The notes beneath the pieces are model-generated. The model ran no database searches. It saw nothing but the letters and a program-made list of their open reading frames with translations, and was not told the origin of the DNA. 64,000 nt of DNA from Deinococcus sp. LM3 (GTDB lineage: Bacteria; Deinococcota; Deinococci; Deinococcales; Deinococcaceae). Of this stretch, positions 14,398 to 23,927 are shown piece by piece; the first letter of the stretch is position 1; the number at the start of each line of letters is the position of its first letter. A program made the position numbers and the translations under genes. The DNA is taken from the NCBI RefSeq assembly GCF_002017875.1, contig NZ_MUFV01000003.1, forward strand, positions 94,001 to 158,000, read 5' to 3'.

Positions 14398-16997
14398 GGG
14401 GGCACGGCCCTCCATTCCCGCACGGCGCGGTTGACCTGCCACAGTTTCAGGCCGGGCGCGGCCGAATGAACCCGCCGCAGGACGGCACGGCCGGGACCAT
14501 GCGCGGCCTCACCACAGCGGCGGCCACGGAGTCGCGGACCGCGCACGGGCGCAACGTGTTCAGTGCCGGTCACCGAACTGGCGTGCTGGTGACGCTGCGG
14601 CAGGTGTTCACGGAACCGATGTTTCTGCTGCTGCTGCTGACCTGCGCGGTGTACCTCGGGCTGGGCCAGACGACGGAGGGGGCGACGCTGGGGGCGGCGC
14701 TGGTGGCGGTGGGCGGGATCTCGGTGTACCAGCAGCGTCGCAGCGACCGGGCCCTGGGAGCGCTGCGAGACCTGACGCAGCCCACCGCGCAGGTGTGGCG
14801 GGACGGCGCGCCCGTGACCCTCGCCATCGCCGATCTGGTGGTGGGGGACGTGCTGCTGGTCACCGAGGGGAGCCGCCTGCCGGCCGACGGCACCGTGCAC
14901 GACCCCAACGACTTCACGGTGGACGAGGCAGTCCTGACCGGCGAATCGGTAACGGTCAGCAAGGCGGCCGGCGACGCGGTGTTCGCCGGGACGGGCGCCG
15001 CGACCGGCCGCGCGTGGATGACCGTGACGGCCGTGGGCGCGCAGACCGAACTGGGCCGGATCGGGCGCAGCCTGGAGACCATCCAGACCGTGAAGACGCC
15101 CCTGCAGGTGCAGATCAACACCTTCGTGCTGCGCATGGCGTGGATCGGGGTGGGGGCCTTCGTGCTGGTCTGCGGGGTCAATTACGCCCGCTCCGGGGAC
15201 TGGGTGAGCGCCCTGCTGTTCGGGCTGACCCTGGCCATGGCTGTGCTGCCCGAGGAGATCCCGGTGGCGTTCAGTTCCTTCATGGCGCTGGGCGCCGCCC
15301 GCCTCGGCCGGCTGGGCGTGCTGACCCGGCAGCCGCAGACGGTCGAGAGCCTCGGCTCGGCCACCGTGATCTGCACGGACAAGACCGGCACCCTGACCCA
15401 GGAGGGCATGACCCTGCGGCAGGTCTACGACGCGGCCACGCAGACCCTGCTACCCGTACCCGGTGCGGGCGCCGCGAGTGCGGTGCTCGTCTCGGCGCGA
15501 CTGGCGAGCGAGACCGCGCCGTTCGACCCGATGGAGCGGGCCATCGCCGTGGCGTACGTGGCCGCCGGTCCGGCCGGCGCGCAGACGCTGGCGCCCATGA
15601 TCCATGAGTACCCGCTGGGCGGCGTGCCCCCGATGATGACCCACGTCCGGCAGGCGGCCGGTCAGGCCATGACCGTGACGGCCAAGGGCGCGGTCGAGCG
15701 CATCCTGGGGGTGTGCCGCGCGGACACCGCCACGTCGGCGCGCGTCCGTGAGGTGGCCCGGGAACTCTCGGCGCAGGGGTACCGCGTGCTGGGCGTCGCG
15801 CAGGCCACGCCCACGCCGGGCGGCTTCCCGGAGCGGCAGGACGACTTCGCGTGGACGCTGTCCGGCCTGATCGCGCTGGAGAACCCGCCCAAGGCCAATG
15901 CCGGCGCCGTGATCCGCGCGTTCGGGGAGGCCGGGATCGTGGTCAAACTGATCACCGGCGACTCGCCCGAGACGGCGCAGGCCATCGCCCGGCAGGTCGG
16001 GATTCCGGCGGCCGGCACCGTCCTGACCGGCGAGCAGGTCATGGCCATGAAGCCGGACACCCTGCGGGGGCAGGCGGGCGCCACCGCCGTGTTCGCCCGG
16101 ATGTTCCCGGAAGCGAAACTGCGCGTCGTGGAGGCCCTGAAGGCTGCGGGCGAGGTGGTCGCCATGACCGGCGACGGCGTGAACGACGCCCCGGCCCTCA
16201 AGGCGGCCCATATCGGCGTGGCGATGGGACAGCGCGGCAGTGAGGTCGCCCGGCAGGCCGCGTCCCTGGTGCTGGTGCGCGACGACCTGGGCGGCATGGT
16301 GGACGCCGTGGCGCAGGGCCGCCGCATCTACTCGAACCTGCAGAAGGCCGTCGCGTACATCGTCGCCATTCACATTCCGATCATCCTGACGGTGGCCGCG
16401 CCACTCCTGCTGGGCTGGCGGCTGGAGAACCTGCTGAGTCCCATCCATATCATCGTGCTGGAACTGGTGATGGGGCCGACCTGCTCGGTCGCCTTCGAGA
16501 ACGAACCCGCCGAGCCCGGGCAGATGCGCCGCCCGCCGCGCCGGCTGAACGCCAGTTTCCTCGCCGGACGCGAGCTGGGCCGCAGCGTGGCGCAGGGCCT
16601 GGGCATCACGCTGGCCGTCCTGGGGATCTACCTCGCCGCCATGACCCAGGGGCAGGACGCGCCCGTGGTGCGCACCCTGGTCTTCACGACCCTGGTTCTG
16701 AGCAACATCCTGCTCGTGCTGGTGAGCCGCTCGTTCACCCTCTCGGCGGTGCGGACGCTGCGGACGCCCAACCGGGTGCTGTGGCTCCTGCTGGGACTGA
16801 CGCTCGCGCTGCTGCTGACCACGCTCTTCTTCGGCCCCGCCCAGCGGCTCTTCGGCTTCGCGCCCGTGCCTGCCGCCTCGCTGGGCTGGTGCGCCCTGGC
16901 CGCGCTGCTCGGCGTCGGCTGGATCGAGGGCTTCAAGGCCGCCGGCCGCGCGTGGCCCCGCCCCCCGATCACTCAGGAACCTGCACCCGGCGCGTGA
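14394..16997 (+). CDS. Cation-translocating P-type ATPase
   Basis: The 867-residue protein has all P-type landmarks: actuator LTGES (181-185), membrane motif PEEIP (286-290), phosphorylation site DKTGTLTQ with Asp329, and hinge GDGVNDAPALKAA. There are two helices before the actuator, two around PEEIP and six after the hinge. The PEEIP motif and C-terminal helices place it nearer the P2-type (calcium or other cation) pumps than the heavy-metal CPx type, as no CPC/CPH motif is seen. The start at 14394 has GGAGG eight bases upstream and overlaps the SHOCT gene; an internal ATG at 14466 lacks a ribosome site. The exported ion is not identifiable. Confidence 0.9.
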   Translation: MRGHGPPFPHGAVDLPQFQAGRGRMNPPQDGTAGTMRGLTTAAATESRTAHGRNVFSAGHRTGVLVTLRQVFTEPMFLLLLLTCAVYLGLGQTTEGATLGAALVAVGGISVYQQRRSDRALGALRDLTQPTAQVWRDGAPVTLAIADLVVGDVLLVTEGSRLPADGTVHDPNDFTVDEAVLTGESVTVSKAAGDAVFAGTGAATGRAWMTVTAVGAQTELGRIGRSLETIQTVKTPLQVQINTFVLRMAWIGVGAFVLVCGVNYARSGDWVSALLFGLTLAMAVLPEEIPVAFSSFMALGAARLGRLGVLTRQPQTVESLGSATVICTDKTGTLTQEGMTLRQVYDAATQTLLPVPGAGAASAVLVSARLASETAPFDPMERAIAVAYVAAGPAGAQTLAPMIHEYPLGGVPPMMTHVRQAAGQAMTVTAKGAVERILGVCRADTATSARVREVARELSAQGYRVLGVAQATPTPGGFPERQDDFAWTLSGLIALENPPKANAGAVIRAFGEAGIVVKLITGDSPETAQAIARQVGIPAAGTVLTGEQVMAMKPDTLRGQAGATAVFARMFPEAKLRVVEALKAAGEVVAMTGDGVNDAPALKAAHIGVAMGQRGSEVARQAASLVLVRDDLGGMVDAVAQGRRIYSNLQKAVAYIVAIHIPIILTVAAPLLLGWRLENLLSPIHIIVLELVMGPTCSVAFENEPAEPGQMRRPPRRLNASFLAGRELGRSVAQGLGITLAVLGIYLAAMTQGQDAPVVRTLVFTTLVLSNILLVLVSRSFTLSAVRTLRTPNRVLWLLLGLTLALLLTTLFFGPAQRLFGFAPVPAASLGWCALAALLGVGWIEGFKAAGRAWPRPPITQEPAPGA

Positions 16998-17020
16998 TCG
17001 GGCGTTCCCGGCCTACCTGA

Positions 17021-17153
17021 TACGAACTCCGATTGAATGGTTTGCAAAAACCATTCAATCCGAGCGGAGCGAGTGAGAGCAGAGCGGATTCCGGGCGTGG
17101 AGTTGGCAACCCGGCGCAGTTCCGGGTTGTTAACGAAACAGACGGAATCCGCA
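17021..17153 (+). mobile_element. MITE-A copy 6 (short form, 133 bp)
   Basis: It runs from TACGAACTCCGATTGAATGG to GGAATCCGCA, flanked by TGA at 17018-17020 and 17154-17156. Its first hairpin is perfect (GATTGAATGG / CCATTCAATC). It separates the P-type ATPase from the phosphoketolase gene. Confidence 0.85.
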
Positions 17154-17194
17154 TGACTCCGACGCGCATCCTGCCCCATCCCTGGAGGTTCCCC

Positions 17195-19591
17195 ATGACA
17201 GCACCCACCACCGCCCCCGCCACACTCAAGCCGACTGAACTCGGGCTGCTGGACGCCTACTGGCGCGCCGCCAACTACCTGTCGGCCGGGCAGATCTACC
17301 TGCTCGCCAATCCTCTGCTGCGGGAGCCGCTGACGCTGGCGCACGTCAAACCGCGCCTGCTGGGCCACTGGGGCACCACGCCGGGTCTGAACTTCGTCTA
17401 CGTGCACCTGAACCGCCTGATCCGAGAGCACGACCTGAGCGTGCTGTACGTCGCCGGGCCCGGTCACGGCGGCCCGGGGCTGGTGGCGAACACGTACCTG
17501 GAGGGCAGCTACTCCGAGCTGTACCCGGATATCGGGCCCGGCGAGGACGGCCTGCGAAAACTGATGCGGCAGTTCTCGTTTCCCGGCGGAATTCCCAGTC
17601 ACGCCGCGCCGCAGACGCCGGGTTCGGTCCACGAGGGCGGCGAGCTGGGTTACAGCCTCGCGCACGCGTACGGCGCGGCCTTCGATCACCCGGAGCTGCT
17701 GGTCGCCTGCGTGATCGGCGACGGCGAGGCCGAGACCGGGCCGCTGGCCGCGAGCTGGCACGGCAACAAGTTCCTGAACGCCTGCACGGACGGCGCGGTG
17801 CTGCCGATCCTGCACCTCAACGGCTACAAGATCGCCAGCCCGACCGTGCTGGCCCGCCTGGATCATGCGGAACTGGACGCCCTGCTGCGCGGCTACGGCC
17901 ACACGCCGTACTACGTTGAGGGCGACGACCCGCAAGTTATGCACGAGCGGATGGCCGGCACGCTGGAGCAGGTTCACGCCGACATCGCCGCCATCCAGCG
18001 CCGCGCCCGGGCGGAGGGTGTGGTGGAGCGCCCCGCGTGGCCGATGATCGTCCTGCGCAGCCCCAAGGGCTGGACGGGCCCGAAGGTCGTGGACGGCCTC
18101 CCGGTCGAGGGCACGTGGCGCGCCCATCAGGTGCCGCTGGCCGGACTGGCCGACCACCCGCAGCACCTGCACCAGCTGGAGGAGTGGCTGCGGAGCTACC
18201 GACCCGAGGAACTGTTCGACGCGGCCGGCGTGCTGCGCCCGGAACTGGCCGCGCTCGCCCCCACCGGGAACCGGCGCATGGGCATGAACCCGGTGGCCAA
18301 CGGCGGCCTGCTGCGCCGCGACCTCGACCTGCCGGACTTCCGCGCGTACGCCCTGGACGTGCCCCGGCCCGGCGCGGTGGACGGCGAGGCCACCCGCGTG
18401 CTGGGCACCTTCCTGCGGGACGTGCTGGCCCGCAACACGAACACCTTCCGCCTGTTCGGCCCGGACGAGACGGCCTCGAACCGGCTGGACGCCGTGTACG
18501 CCGCGACCGGCAAGACCTGGCTGGAGCCGCAGCGGCCCACCGACGAGCACCTGTCCCCGGACGGCCGGGTCATGGAGGTGCTGAGCGAGCACCTGTGCGA
18601 GGGCTGGCTGGAGGGTTACACCCTGAGCGGCCGCCACGGCCTGTTCTCGTGCTACGAGGCGTTCATGCACGTCGTGGATTCCATGGTCGGGCAGCACGCC
18701 AAGTGGCTCGCGACGTGCCGGGAGATTCCGTGGCGCCGCTCCGTGTCGTCGCTGAACATCCTGCTCACGTCGCACGTGTGGCGGCAGGATCACAACGGCT
18801 CGTCCCACCAGGATCCGGGGTTCATCGACCTGATGGTGAACAAGGCCCCCGCCGTGGTGCGCGTGTACCTGCCGCCCGACGCGAACACGCTGCTGTCGGT
18901 CGCCGACCACTGCCTGCGCAGCCGCGACTACGTGAACGTGATCGTGGCCGGCAAGCAGCCGGAGGCGCAGTGGCTGACCATGCCGGAGGCTGCGGCGCAC
19001 TGCGCGGCCGGCCTGGGCATCTGGGCGTGGGCGGGCAGCGATCACGGCGAGACGCCGGACGTCGTCATGGCCTGCGCGGGCGACGTGCCCACCCTGGAGA
19101 CCCTGGCGGCCGTGAGTCTGCTGCACGGCTTCTTCCCCGACCTGAAGATCCGGGTGGTGAACGTCGTCGACCTGATGACCCTGCAACCCCCGAGCGAGCA
19201 CCCGCACGGCCTGACGGACGCCGCCTTCGACGGGATCTTCACGGCCGACACGCCCATCATCTTCGCGTACCACGGCTACCCGTGGCTGATTCACCGCCTC
19301 ACGTACCGCCGCGCCGGGCACGCCCACCTGCACGTGCGCGGCTTCAAGGAGCAGGGCACGACCACCACGCCCTTCGACATGACGGTCCTCAACGAGATCG
19401 ACCGTTTCCATCTGGCGCTGGACGTGATCGCGCGCCTACCCCGGCTGGCCGAGGCGGGCGCGGCCGCCACGCGCTTCCTGCTGGAAAGGCTCGCCGCCCA
19501 CCACGCCCACGTGCGCGCCACCGGGGACGACCTGCCCGAAGTCAGGAACTGGCGCTGGCAGGAAGGTGCCGGGCGCATACGCACCAGCTGA
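17195..19591 (+). CDS. xfp: Phosphoketolase (xylulose-5-phosphate/fructose-6-phosphate)
   Basis: The 798-residue protein matches the usual phosphoketolase length. The thiamine-diphosphate signatures are clear: GPGHGGPGLVANTYLEGSYS and GDGEAETGPLAASWHGNKFL, with NGYKIASPT after them, and the C-terminal part contains QDHNGSSHQDPGFIDLMVNK. It splits xylulose 5-phosphate (and often fructose 6-phosphate) with phosphate into acetyl phosphate plus a shorter sugar phosphate. The ATG at 17195 follows TGGAGG at good spacing; the frame from 17033 begins within a MITE and is not used. A transaldolase gene at 40367 could feed related pentose-phosphate steps but is not linked. Confidence 0.95.
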   Translation: MTAPTTAPATLKPTELGLLDAYWRAANYLSAGQIYLLANPLLREPLTLAHVKPRLLGHWGTTPGLNFVYVHLNRLIREHDLSVLYVAGPGHGGPGLVANTYLEGSYSELYPDIGPGEDGLRKLMRQFSFPGGIPSHAAPQTPGSVHEGGELGYSLAHAYGAAFDHPELLVACVIGDGEAETGPLAASWHGNKFLNACTDGAVLPILHLNGYKIASPTVLARLDHAELDALLRGYGHTPYYVEGDDPQVMHERMAGTLEQVHADIAAIQRRARAEGVVERPAWPMIVLRSPKGWTGPKVVDGLPVEGTWRAHQVPLAGLADHPQHLHQLEEWLRSYRPEELFDAAGVLRPELAALAPTGNRRMGMNPVANGGLLRRDLDLPDFRAYALDVPRPGAVDGEATRVLGTFLRDVLARNTNTFRLFGPDETASNRLDAVYAATGKTWLEPQRPTDEHLSPDGRVMEVLSEHLCEGWLEGYTLSGRHGLFSCYEAFMHVVDSMVGQHAKWLATCREIPWRRSVSSLNILLTSHVWRQDHNGSSHQDPGFIDLMVNKAPAVVRVYLPPDANTLLSVADHCLRSRDYVNVIVAGKQPEAQWLTMPEAAAHCAAGLGIWAWAGSDHGETPDVVMACAGDVPTLETLAAVSLLHGFFPDLKIRVVNVVDLMTLQPPSEHPHGLTDAAFDGIFTADTPIIFAYHGYPWLIHRLTYRRAGHAHLHVRGFKEQGTTTTPFDMTVLNEIDRFHLALDVIARLPRLAEAGAAATRFLLERLAAHHAHVRATGDDLPEVRNWRWQEGAGRIRTS

Positions 19592-19669
19592 CCAGTTTTG
19601 ACGGATGCCAGGCCTGACCGCCGCCTCAACTGCCCGCGCAGCGCGGTGCCCAGGCAGGACATTTCCTGA

Positions 19670-20125
19670 TCAGGGGCGGCCGGTGAGCTGATGTGCGCGC
19701 CGGACTTTTTCCAGTTCCTGCTGCCAGGTGGGGGGCAGGGCGGCCGGGGCGGGCGCGGGAAGGTACGCGTCGCTGACGGGGCGGTGGGCGTGGCTCCAGT
19801 CGCTGATGGCCATCAGGACCGGCAGCAGTGCGACGCCCTTTTCCGTGAGGCTGTAGATGACTTTCTGCTGGTGGGTGGGGTCGGCGGTTTTGGTGATGAT
19901 GCCCTCGCCGAGCAGGGTCTTGAGGCGGTCGGCGAGGATGTTCGAGGAGATGTGCTCGTCGGAGGCGAGCATCTCGCGGTAGTGGCGTTTGCCGCTGAAC
20001 ATCAGGTCGCGCACGATCAGCAGGGTCCAACGGTCTCCGAAGATGTCCAGGCCGAGGCTGACGGGGCAGCCTGACCGGGGCGTTCCGGTGGGGGGTGGGG
20101 GGGCAGCCGGTTTCACTGCTTGCAT
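19670..20125 (-). CDS. HxlR-family transcriptional regulator
   Basis: This 151-residue winged-helix protein of the HxlR/DUF24 type has a conserved N-terminal Cys (GCPVSLGLDIFGDRWTLLIV), then RDLMFSGKRHYREMLASDEH and ISSNILADRLKTLL, and the wing region VIYSLTEKGVALLPVL. Such regulators sense electrophiles or disulfide stress through the Cys. The gene is divergent from an SDR and aldo/keto reductase pair, and a palindrome lies between them, so it probably represses those reductases. The start at 20125 (MQAVKP) fits the family; the longer frame reaching 20641 runs through the opposite gene. Confidence 0.88.
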   Translation of the reverse strand: MQAVKPAAPPPPTGTPRSGCPVSLGLDIFGDRWTLLIVRDLMFSGKRHYREMLASDEHISSNILADRLKTLLGEGIITKTADPTHQQKVIYSLTEKGVALLPVLMAISDWSHAHRPVSDAYLPAPAPAALPPTWQQELEKVRRAHQLTGRP

Positions 20126-20146
20126 GATCGCACCAGTTAGGGTAGC

Positions 20147-20162
20147 GTGCAACCAGTTGCAC
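20147..20162. promoter_or_regulatory. Palindrome GTGCAAC-N2-GTTGCAC, probable HxlR operator
   Basis: The two 7-base arms are perfect reverse complements centred between the divergent hxlR-type and SDR genes, 22 bases from the regulator's start and 40 from the SDR start. An HxlR dimer is the natural candidate to bind it and control both directions. Confidence 0.6.
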
Positions 20163-20201
20163 AATACAACCGCTCTGGCAACTGCCTCAGGAGGCGCCCC
20201 C

Positions 20202-21011
20202 ATGCAGACCCTACCCACCAACGACGACCTGCTCTCCAGCCTTCCCACCGACACCCGCCTCGCCGGGCGCACCGCCATCGTCACCGGGTCCACGGGTGGC
20301 ATCGGCGAGGCCACCGCGCGCGTCCTGGCCGCCTCGGGCGCGCACGTGATCGTCAGCGGCCGGGACGCTGCCCGCGCCCGGCACGTCGCCGCCCGGATCG
20401 TGCAGGCTGGCGGGCAGGCGACCGCCGTCACCGCCGACCTGTCCGGCACGCCCGACGACGTGCGCACCTTCGCGCGCCACGCCACCGACGCCCTCGGCGG
20501 GCAGGTGGACATCCTGGTCAACAACGCCGGTGTGTACCCTGTCACCGCCACCGAGGACCTGACCGACGACGACCTCGAAGCGATCCTGAACGTCAATATC
20601 CGCGCTCCGCACGTGCTGGTGGCGGCCATCGCGCCGGGCATGGCCGCGCGCGGCAGTGGTCACATCGTCAACATCGGGTCGTGGATGGCCCGGACCGGCA
20701 CGGCCAGCGGCGCGCTGTACACCGCCTCTAAAGCCGCTGCCGAACAGCTCGGGCGCAACTGGGCCGCCGAGTACGGGCCGCGCGGCGTGCGCGTGAACAC
20801 GGTCGCGCCCGGCGTCACCCTGACCCCCGGCAACGCCGCGCACGGCGCGGTCCTGGACGCCATGACAGCCGCCACGGTCGCCGGCCGGCCCGTGCGCCCG
20901 GTCGATGTCGCCCACGCCGTGCGCTTCCTGCTCACGGACGAGGCGGCCTTCATCCACGGCAGCGTTCTGGACGTGGACGGCGGCATCAGCCACACCCGGC
21001 TGCGCTTCTGA
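20202..21011 (+). CDS. Short-chain dehydrogenase/reductase (SDR)
   Basis: The 269-residue classical SDR shows the NAD(P)-binding glycine motif TGSTGGIG, the NNAG motif and the catalytic YxxxK within ALYTASKAAAEQL, with an upstream Ser in VNIGSWMA. It reduces or oxidises an unknown carbonyl/alcohol. The ATG at 20202 follows CAGGAGG. It is transcribed away from the HxlR regulator and precedes an aldo/keto reductase, so the two oxidoreductases likely form an operon that responds to reactive carbonyls or quinones. Confidence 0.9.
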   Translation: MQTLPTNDDLLSSLPTDTRLAGRTAIVTGSTGGIGEATARVLAASGAHVIVSGRDAARARHVAARIVQAGGQATAVTADLSGTPDDVRTFARHATDALGGQVDILVNNAGVYPVTATEDLTDDDLEAILNVNIRAPHVLVAAIAPGMAARGSGHIVNIGSWMARTGTASGALYTASKAAAEQLGRNWAAEYGPRGVRVNTVAPGVTLTPGNAAHGAVLDAMTAATVAGRPVRPVDVAHAVRFLLTDEAAFIHGSVLDVDGGISHTRLRF

Positions 21012-21045
21012 TGCGCGCCTTCACCACGGTTCGCAGGCGGCGCGC

Positions 21046-22092
21046 GTGAAGCTGCGTTACGGCCGCACGCTGGGCCGCTCCGGCCTGATCGTCAGCCCAC
21101 TGGCGCTGGGCACCATGACCTTCGGGAACGCCGCCTGGGGCTCCCCGGACGACGTATCCGGGCAGGTGTTCGACACCTACCTGCAGGGCGGCGGGAACTT
21201 CATCGACACGGCCGACGTGTACTCCGGCGGGCGCAGCGAGGAACTCGTGGGCCGGTTCATCGCCGAGCGCGGCGTCCGCGATCAGGTGGTCCTGGCGACC
21301 AAGTTCGGCTTCAACGTCCAGCCGGGCAACCCGCACGCCGGCGGGAACGGCCGCAAGCACATTCACGCCGCCCTGAATGCGTCCCTGCGGCGCCTGGGAA
21401 CCGACTACGTCGACCTGTACTGGCTGCACGTGTACGACATGGTCACGCCCGCAGAGGAAGTCCTGCAGACCATGGGTGATCTGGTGCGCTCGGGGCAGAT
21501 CCGGTATTTCGGGCTGTCGGACATCCCCGCCTGGTACGCCACGAAGATGGCCACGCTGGCGCAGGCGCACCACGTGCCGGGGCCGGTCGCCAGTCAGCTG
21601 GAGTACTCGCTGGTGGCCCGGCAACTGGAAGCCGAGCACCGCCCCGCCGCCGCCGACAGCGGCATGGGGCTCGTGCCCTGGAGTCCGCTGGCCGGCGGGT
21701 TCCTGACCGGCAAGTACACCCGCGCCGATACGGCCGGCCAGGGCCGCCTGAGCGGCAGCAACCCGTTCCAGGGTCCGTTCACGAAATTCACGGACCGCAA
21801 CTGGGTCATCCTGGACACCTTGCGGGAAGTCGCCGCGCAGACCGGCCACACGCCCGCGCAGGTGGCCCTCGCCTGGGCGGCGGCGCAACCGGGCGTGACG
21901 TCCACCCTGATCGGGGCCAGCACACCCGGGCAGCTCGCGGCGAACCTCGCCTCGCTGGAGGTGCAGCTCACGCCAGAGCACCTGGACACGCTGAACCGGG
22001 TCAGTTCGCCCGGCCCCGACTTCTTCTCGCCCGGCCTGCAACGCGCCGTCTTCGGCGGGGTCTCCGTCCAGGCCTGGGCGCAACAACCCTGA
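21046..22092 (+). CDS. Aldo/keto reductase
   Basis: The 348-residue TIM-barrel AKR begins VKLRYGRTLGRSGLIVSPLA. Its catalytic tetrad can be placed: Asp and Tyr in DTADVYSGGRSE, Lys in VLATKFGF and His in LYWLHVYD. The C-terminal cofactor segment reads VTSTLIGASTPGQLAANL. It is an NADPH-dependent carbonyl reductase of the YajO/general-stress group. The GTG at 21046 lies 34 bases after the SDR stop, with AGGCGG upstream, and it shares the HxlR-controlled unit with the SDR. Confidence 0.9.
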   Translation: MKLRYGRTLGRSGLIVSPLALGTMTFGNAAWGSPDDVSGQVFDTYLQGGGNFIDTADVYSGGRSEELVGRFIAERGVRDQVVLATKFGFNVQPGNPHAGGNGRKHIHAALNASLRRLGTDYVDLYWLHVYDMVTPAEEVLQTMGDLVRSGQIRYFGLSDIPAWYATKMATLAQAHHVPGPVASQLEYSLVARQLEAEHRPAAADSGMGLVPWSPLAGGFLTGKYTRADTAGQGRLSGSNPFQGPFTKFTDRNWVILDTLREVAAQTGHTPAQVALAWAAAQPGVTSTLIGASTPGQLAANLASLEVQLTPEHLDTLNRVSSPGPDFFSPGLQRAVFGGVSVQAWAQQP

Positions 22093-22253
22093 CCAGCACG
22101 GTCACCGGGGCCAGCCGGATGCCTGGCCCCACGGTGTCGTGCCCAGCGACTCTCCACCGTTTCCAGAACCCCCATCAAGCGCGTCAGGGCGACCACAGAG
22201 GTGGCCTGCCCACCGGCCATACAAGGGCGGCGTTCAGTCGCCGGGTCGGGGGT

Positions 22254-22457
22254 TCATCGTAAGAGCGCGCTGTGGCGGTCAATGAACCATTGCTGTGCCG
22301 AGGGCTGGTGGAGGAGTTCACCGACGAGTGCAGTGGTCATGAGCCCGGCGTCACTGGCCTTCTGGTCGGGTTCGTCAGGCAACGTGAACAGGCCGCTGCG
22401 AGTAGGGGCCTTGAGGTCATTGACGTGGACGCAGATGATCGTGACGAGGTCCGTCAC
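22254..22457 (-). pseudogene. Transposase N-terminal remnant (possibly IS982/IS4-like)
   Basis: A 67-codon frame (TDLVTIICVHVNDLK near the start, then QKASDAGLMTTALVGELLHQ) resembles the first part of insertion-sequence transposases. It ends in a stop soon after SAQQWFIDRHSALLR, with no catalytic domain following in any frame. It lies in the 443-bp gap 22093-22535, where nothing else gene-like is seen. The family assignment is tentative and rests on pattern memory only. Confidence 0.4.
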
Positions 22458-22535
22458 AGCAGACTGGTGCGGCGGAAGCCCGTTGGTAGGCCTACCTGAG
22501 CTTCCGCTCTGTCTGCCTCGTCACGGGCCCCTGGA

Positions 22536-23603
22536 TCAGTCGGCGGCCTGTTCCTGCTCGGCGCGGAAGGCGGCCATGTCGATCACGAAGCGGTACTTCA
22601 CGTCGTTCTTCAGCATGCGCTCGTAGGCGCTGTTGATGTCCTGCATGCGGATCATCTCGACGTCGGCGGTGATGCCGTGCTCGGCGCAGAAGTCCAGCAT
22701 CTGCTGGGTCTCGGCGATCCCGCCGATGTTGCTGCCGGCCACGCTGCGGCGCTGCACGACCAGCGGCACGCCGCTGAGGCCCACGGGTTCCAGGGCGCCC
22801 ACGATGACCAGCTGACCGTCGCGTTTCAGGGTGGCGAGGTACGGGTTCAGGTCATGCCCACTGGGAACGGTGCTGATGATGAAGTCGAAACTGCTGCGCG
22901 CGGCCTTCATGGCGGCGCGGTCGCCGCTGAGGATCACGTGGTGCGCGCCGAGACGCAGGGCGTCGTCGGCCTTGCCCTGCGAGGTCGTGAACAGCGTCAC
23001 GTCCGCGCCCATGGCGACCGCCAGCTTGATGCCCATGTGGCCCAGCCCGCCCAGGCCGACAATGGCGACCCGGTGACCCCGGCCGATCTTCCAGTGGTTC
23101 AGCGGCGAGAACATGGTGATCCCGGCGCACAGCAGCGGCGCCACCCCCCGCAGGTCGAGGCTCTCGGGGACGCGCACGACGAAGCCCTCGGTCACGACGA
23201 TGGCGGTGGAGTACCCGCCGTGCGTGGGAGCCTGCGTGTCGCGTTCACGGGAGTTGTACGTCCAGGTCGCGCCGTTCTCGCAGTACTGCTCCAGGCCCTC
23301 GGCGCAGGACTCGCAGTGCTGGCAGGAGTCCACCATGCAGCCCACCCCGGCGAGGTCCCCGACGCGCAGGCGCGTGACCTGCTCACCGACCGCCGTGACC
23401 CGCCCGACGATCTCGTGGCCCGGCACCAGCGGGTAGAGGCTGGGTCCCCACTCGCTGCGCGCCTGATGCAGGTCGGAGTGGCACACGCCGCTGTACAGGA
23501 TCTCGATCATGACGTCGGTGGGGCGCAGTTCCCGCCGCTCGATGGTGTGCGGCTGCAGGGGCGAGGTGGCGTCGGGGGCGGCGTAGGCGTGAACAGTGGT
23601 CAT
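22536..23603 (-). CDS. Zinc-dependent alcohol dehydrogenase (YahK/cinnamyl-alcohol type)
   Basis: The 355-residue medium-chain dehydrogenase has the catalytic zinc ligands in GVCHSDLHQ and the PGHEIVGRV motif. The structural-zinc cysteine cluster reads CMVDSCQHCESCAEGLEQYC. The cofactor fold is VAIVGLGGLGHMGIKLAVAM. This group reduces aldehydes with NADPH. The gene stands alone and convergent with the aldo/keto reductase gene. The ATG at 23603 is preceded by GGAGTTCCCC. It is ordinary in length and motifs. Confidence 0.93.
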   Translation of the reverse strand: MTTVHAYAAPDATSPLQPHTIERRELRPTDVMIEILYSGVCHSDLHQARSEWGPSLYPLVPGHEIVGRVTAVGEQVTRLRVGDLAGVGCMVDSCQHCESCAEGLEQYCENGATWTYNSRERDTQAPTHGGYSTAIVVTEGFVVRVPESLDLRGVAPLLCAGITMFSPLNHWKIGRGHRVAIVGLGGLGHMGIKLAVAMGADVTLFTTSQGKADDALRLGAHHVILSGDRAAMKAARSSFDFIISTVPSGHDLNPYLATLKRDGQLVIVGALEPVGLSGVPLVVQRRSVAGSNIGGIAETQQMLDFCAEHGITADVEMIRMQDINSAYERMLKNDVKYRFVIDMAAFRAEQEQAAD

Positions 23604-23793
23604 GGGGAACTCCTGGCTGGGGGGTGGGGGGAGGGACGATTCCGGCGATGCCCGGAAGGCTACGGCCGCCCGCTCCCGTCAAATCATGCCGGGCGCACAA
23701 TGCCCGCCGCGCCGCCTGACGGCTGCGGCCCTTTTCTGAACCTCGCGCGCTGTGAGGCGACTGTATGACCCGCTGACCATACTGCAGGTGTGA

Positions 23794-23927
23794 TATGGAT
23801 TCCGTCTGTTTCGCTGACAACCCGGAACGTCGCCGGGTTGCCAACTCCACGCCCGGAACCCGTTTTTCTCCTACTCGCATCCGCTCGGATTGAATGGGCT
23901 TTGGAGCCCATTCAATCGGAGTCCGTA
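23794..23927 (-). mobile_element. MITE-A copy 7 (reverse, short form) that supplies the start of the next gene
   Basis: It begins TATGGATTCCGTCTGTTTC and ends CAATCGGAGTCCGTA, flanked by TGA at 23791-23793 and 23928-23930. Its last base is the A of the ATG used by the diguanylate cyclase gene, and its GGAG at 23918-23921 sits at ribosome-site distance. Confidence 0.85.

Noticed and set aside
16973..19411. 812-codon minus-strand frame opposite the phosphoketolase gene
   Set aside because: The low-complexity His/Arg/Gly composition is typical of an antisense frame; the plus strand is an unmistakable phosphoketolase.
19670..20641. Extended HxlR frame reaching 20641
   Set aside because: The extra N-terminus lies on the opposite strand of the SDR gene and lacks family similarity; MQAVKP at 20125 is the natural start.
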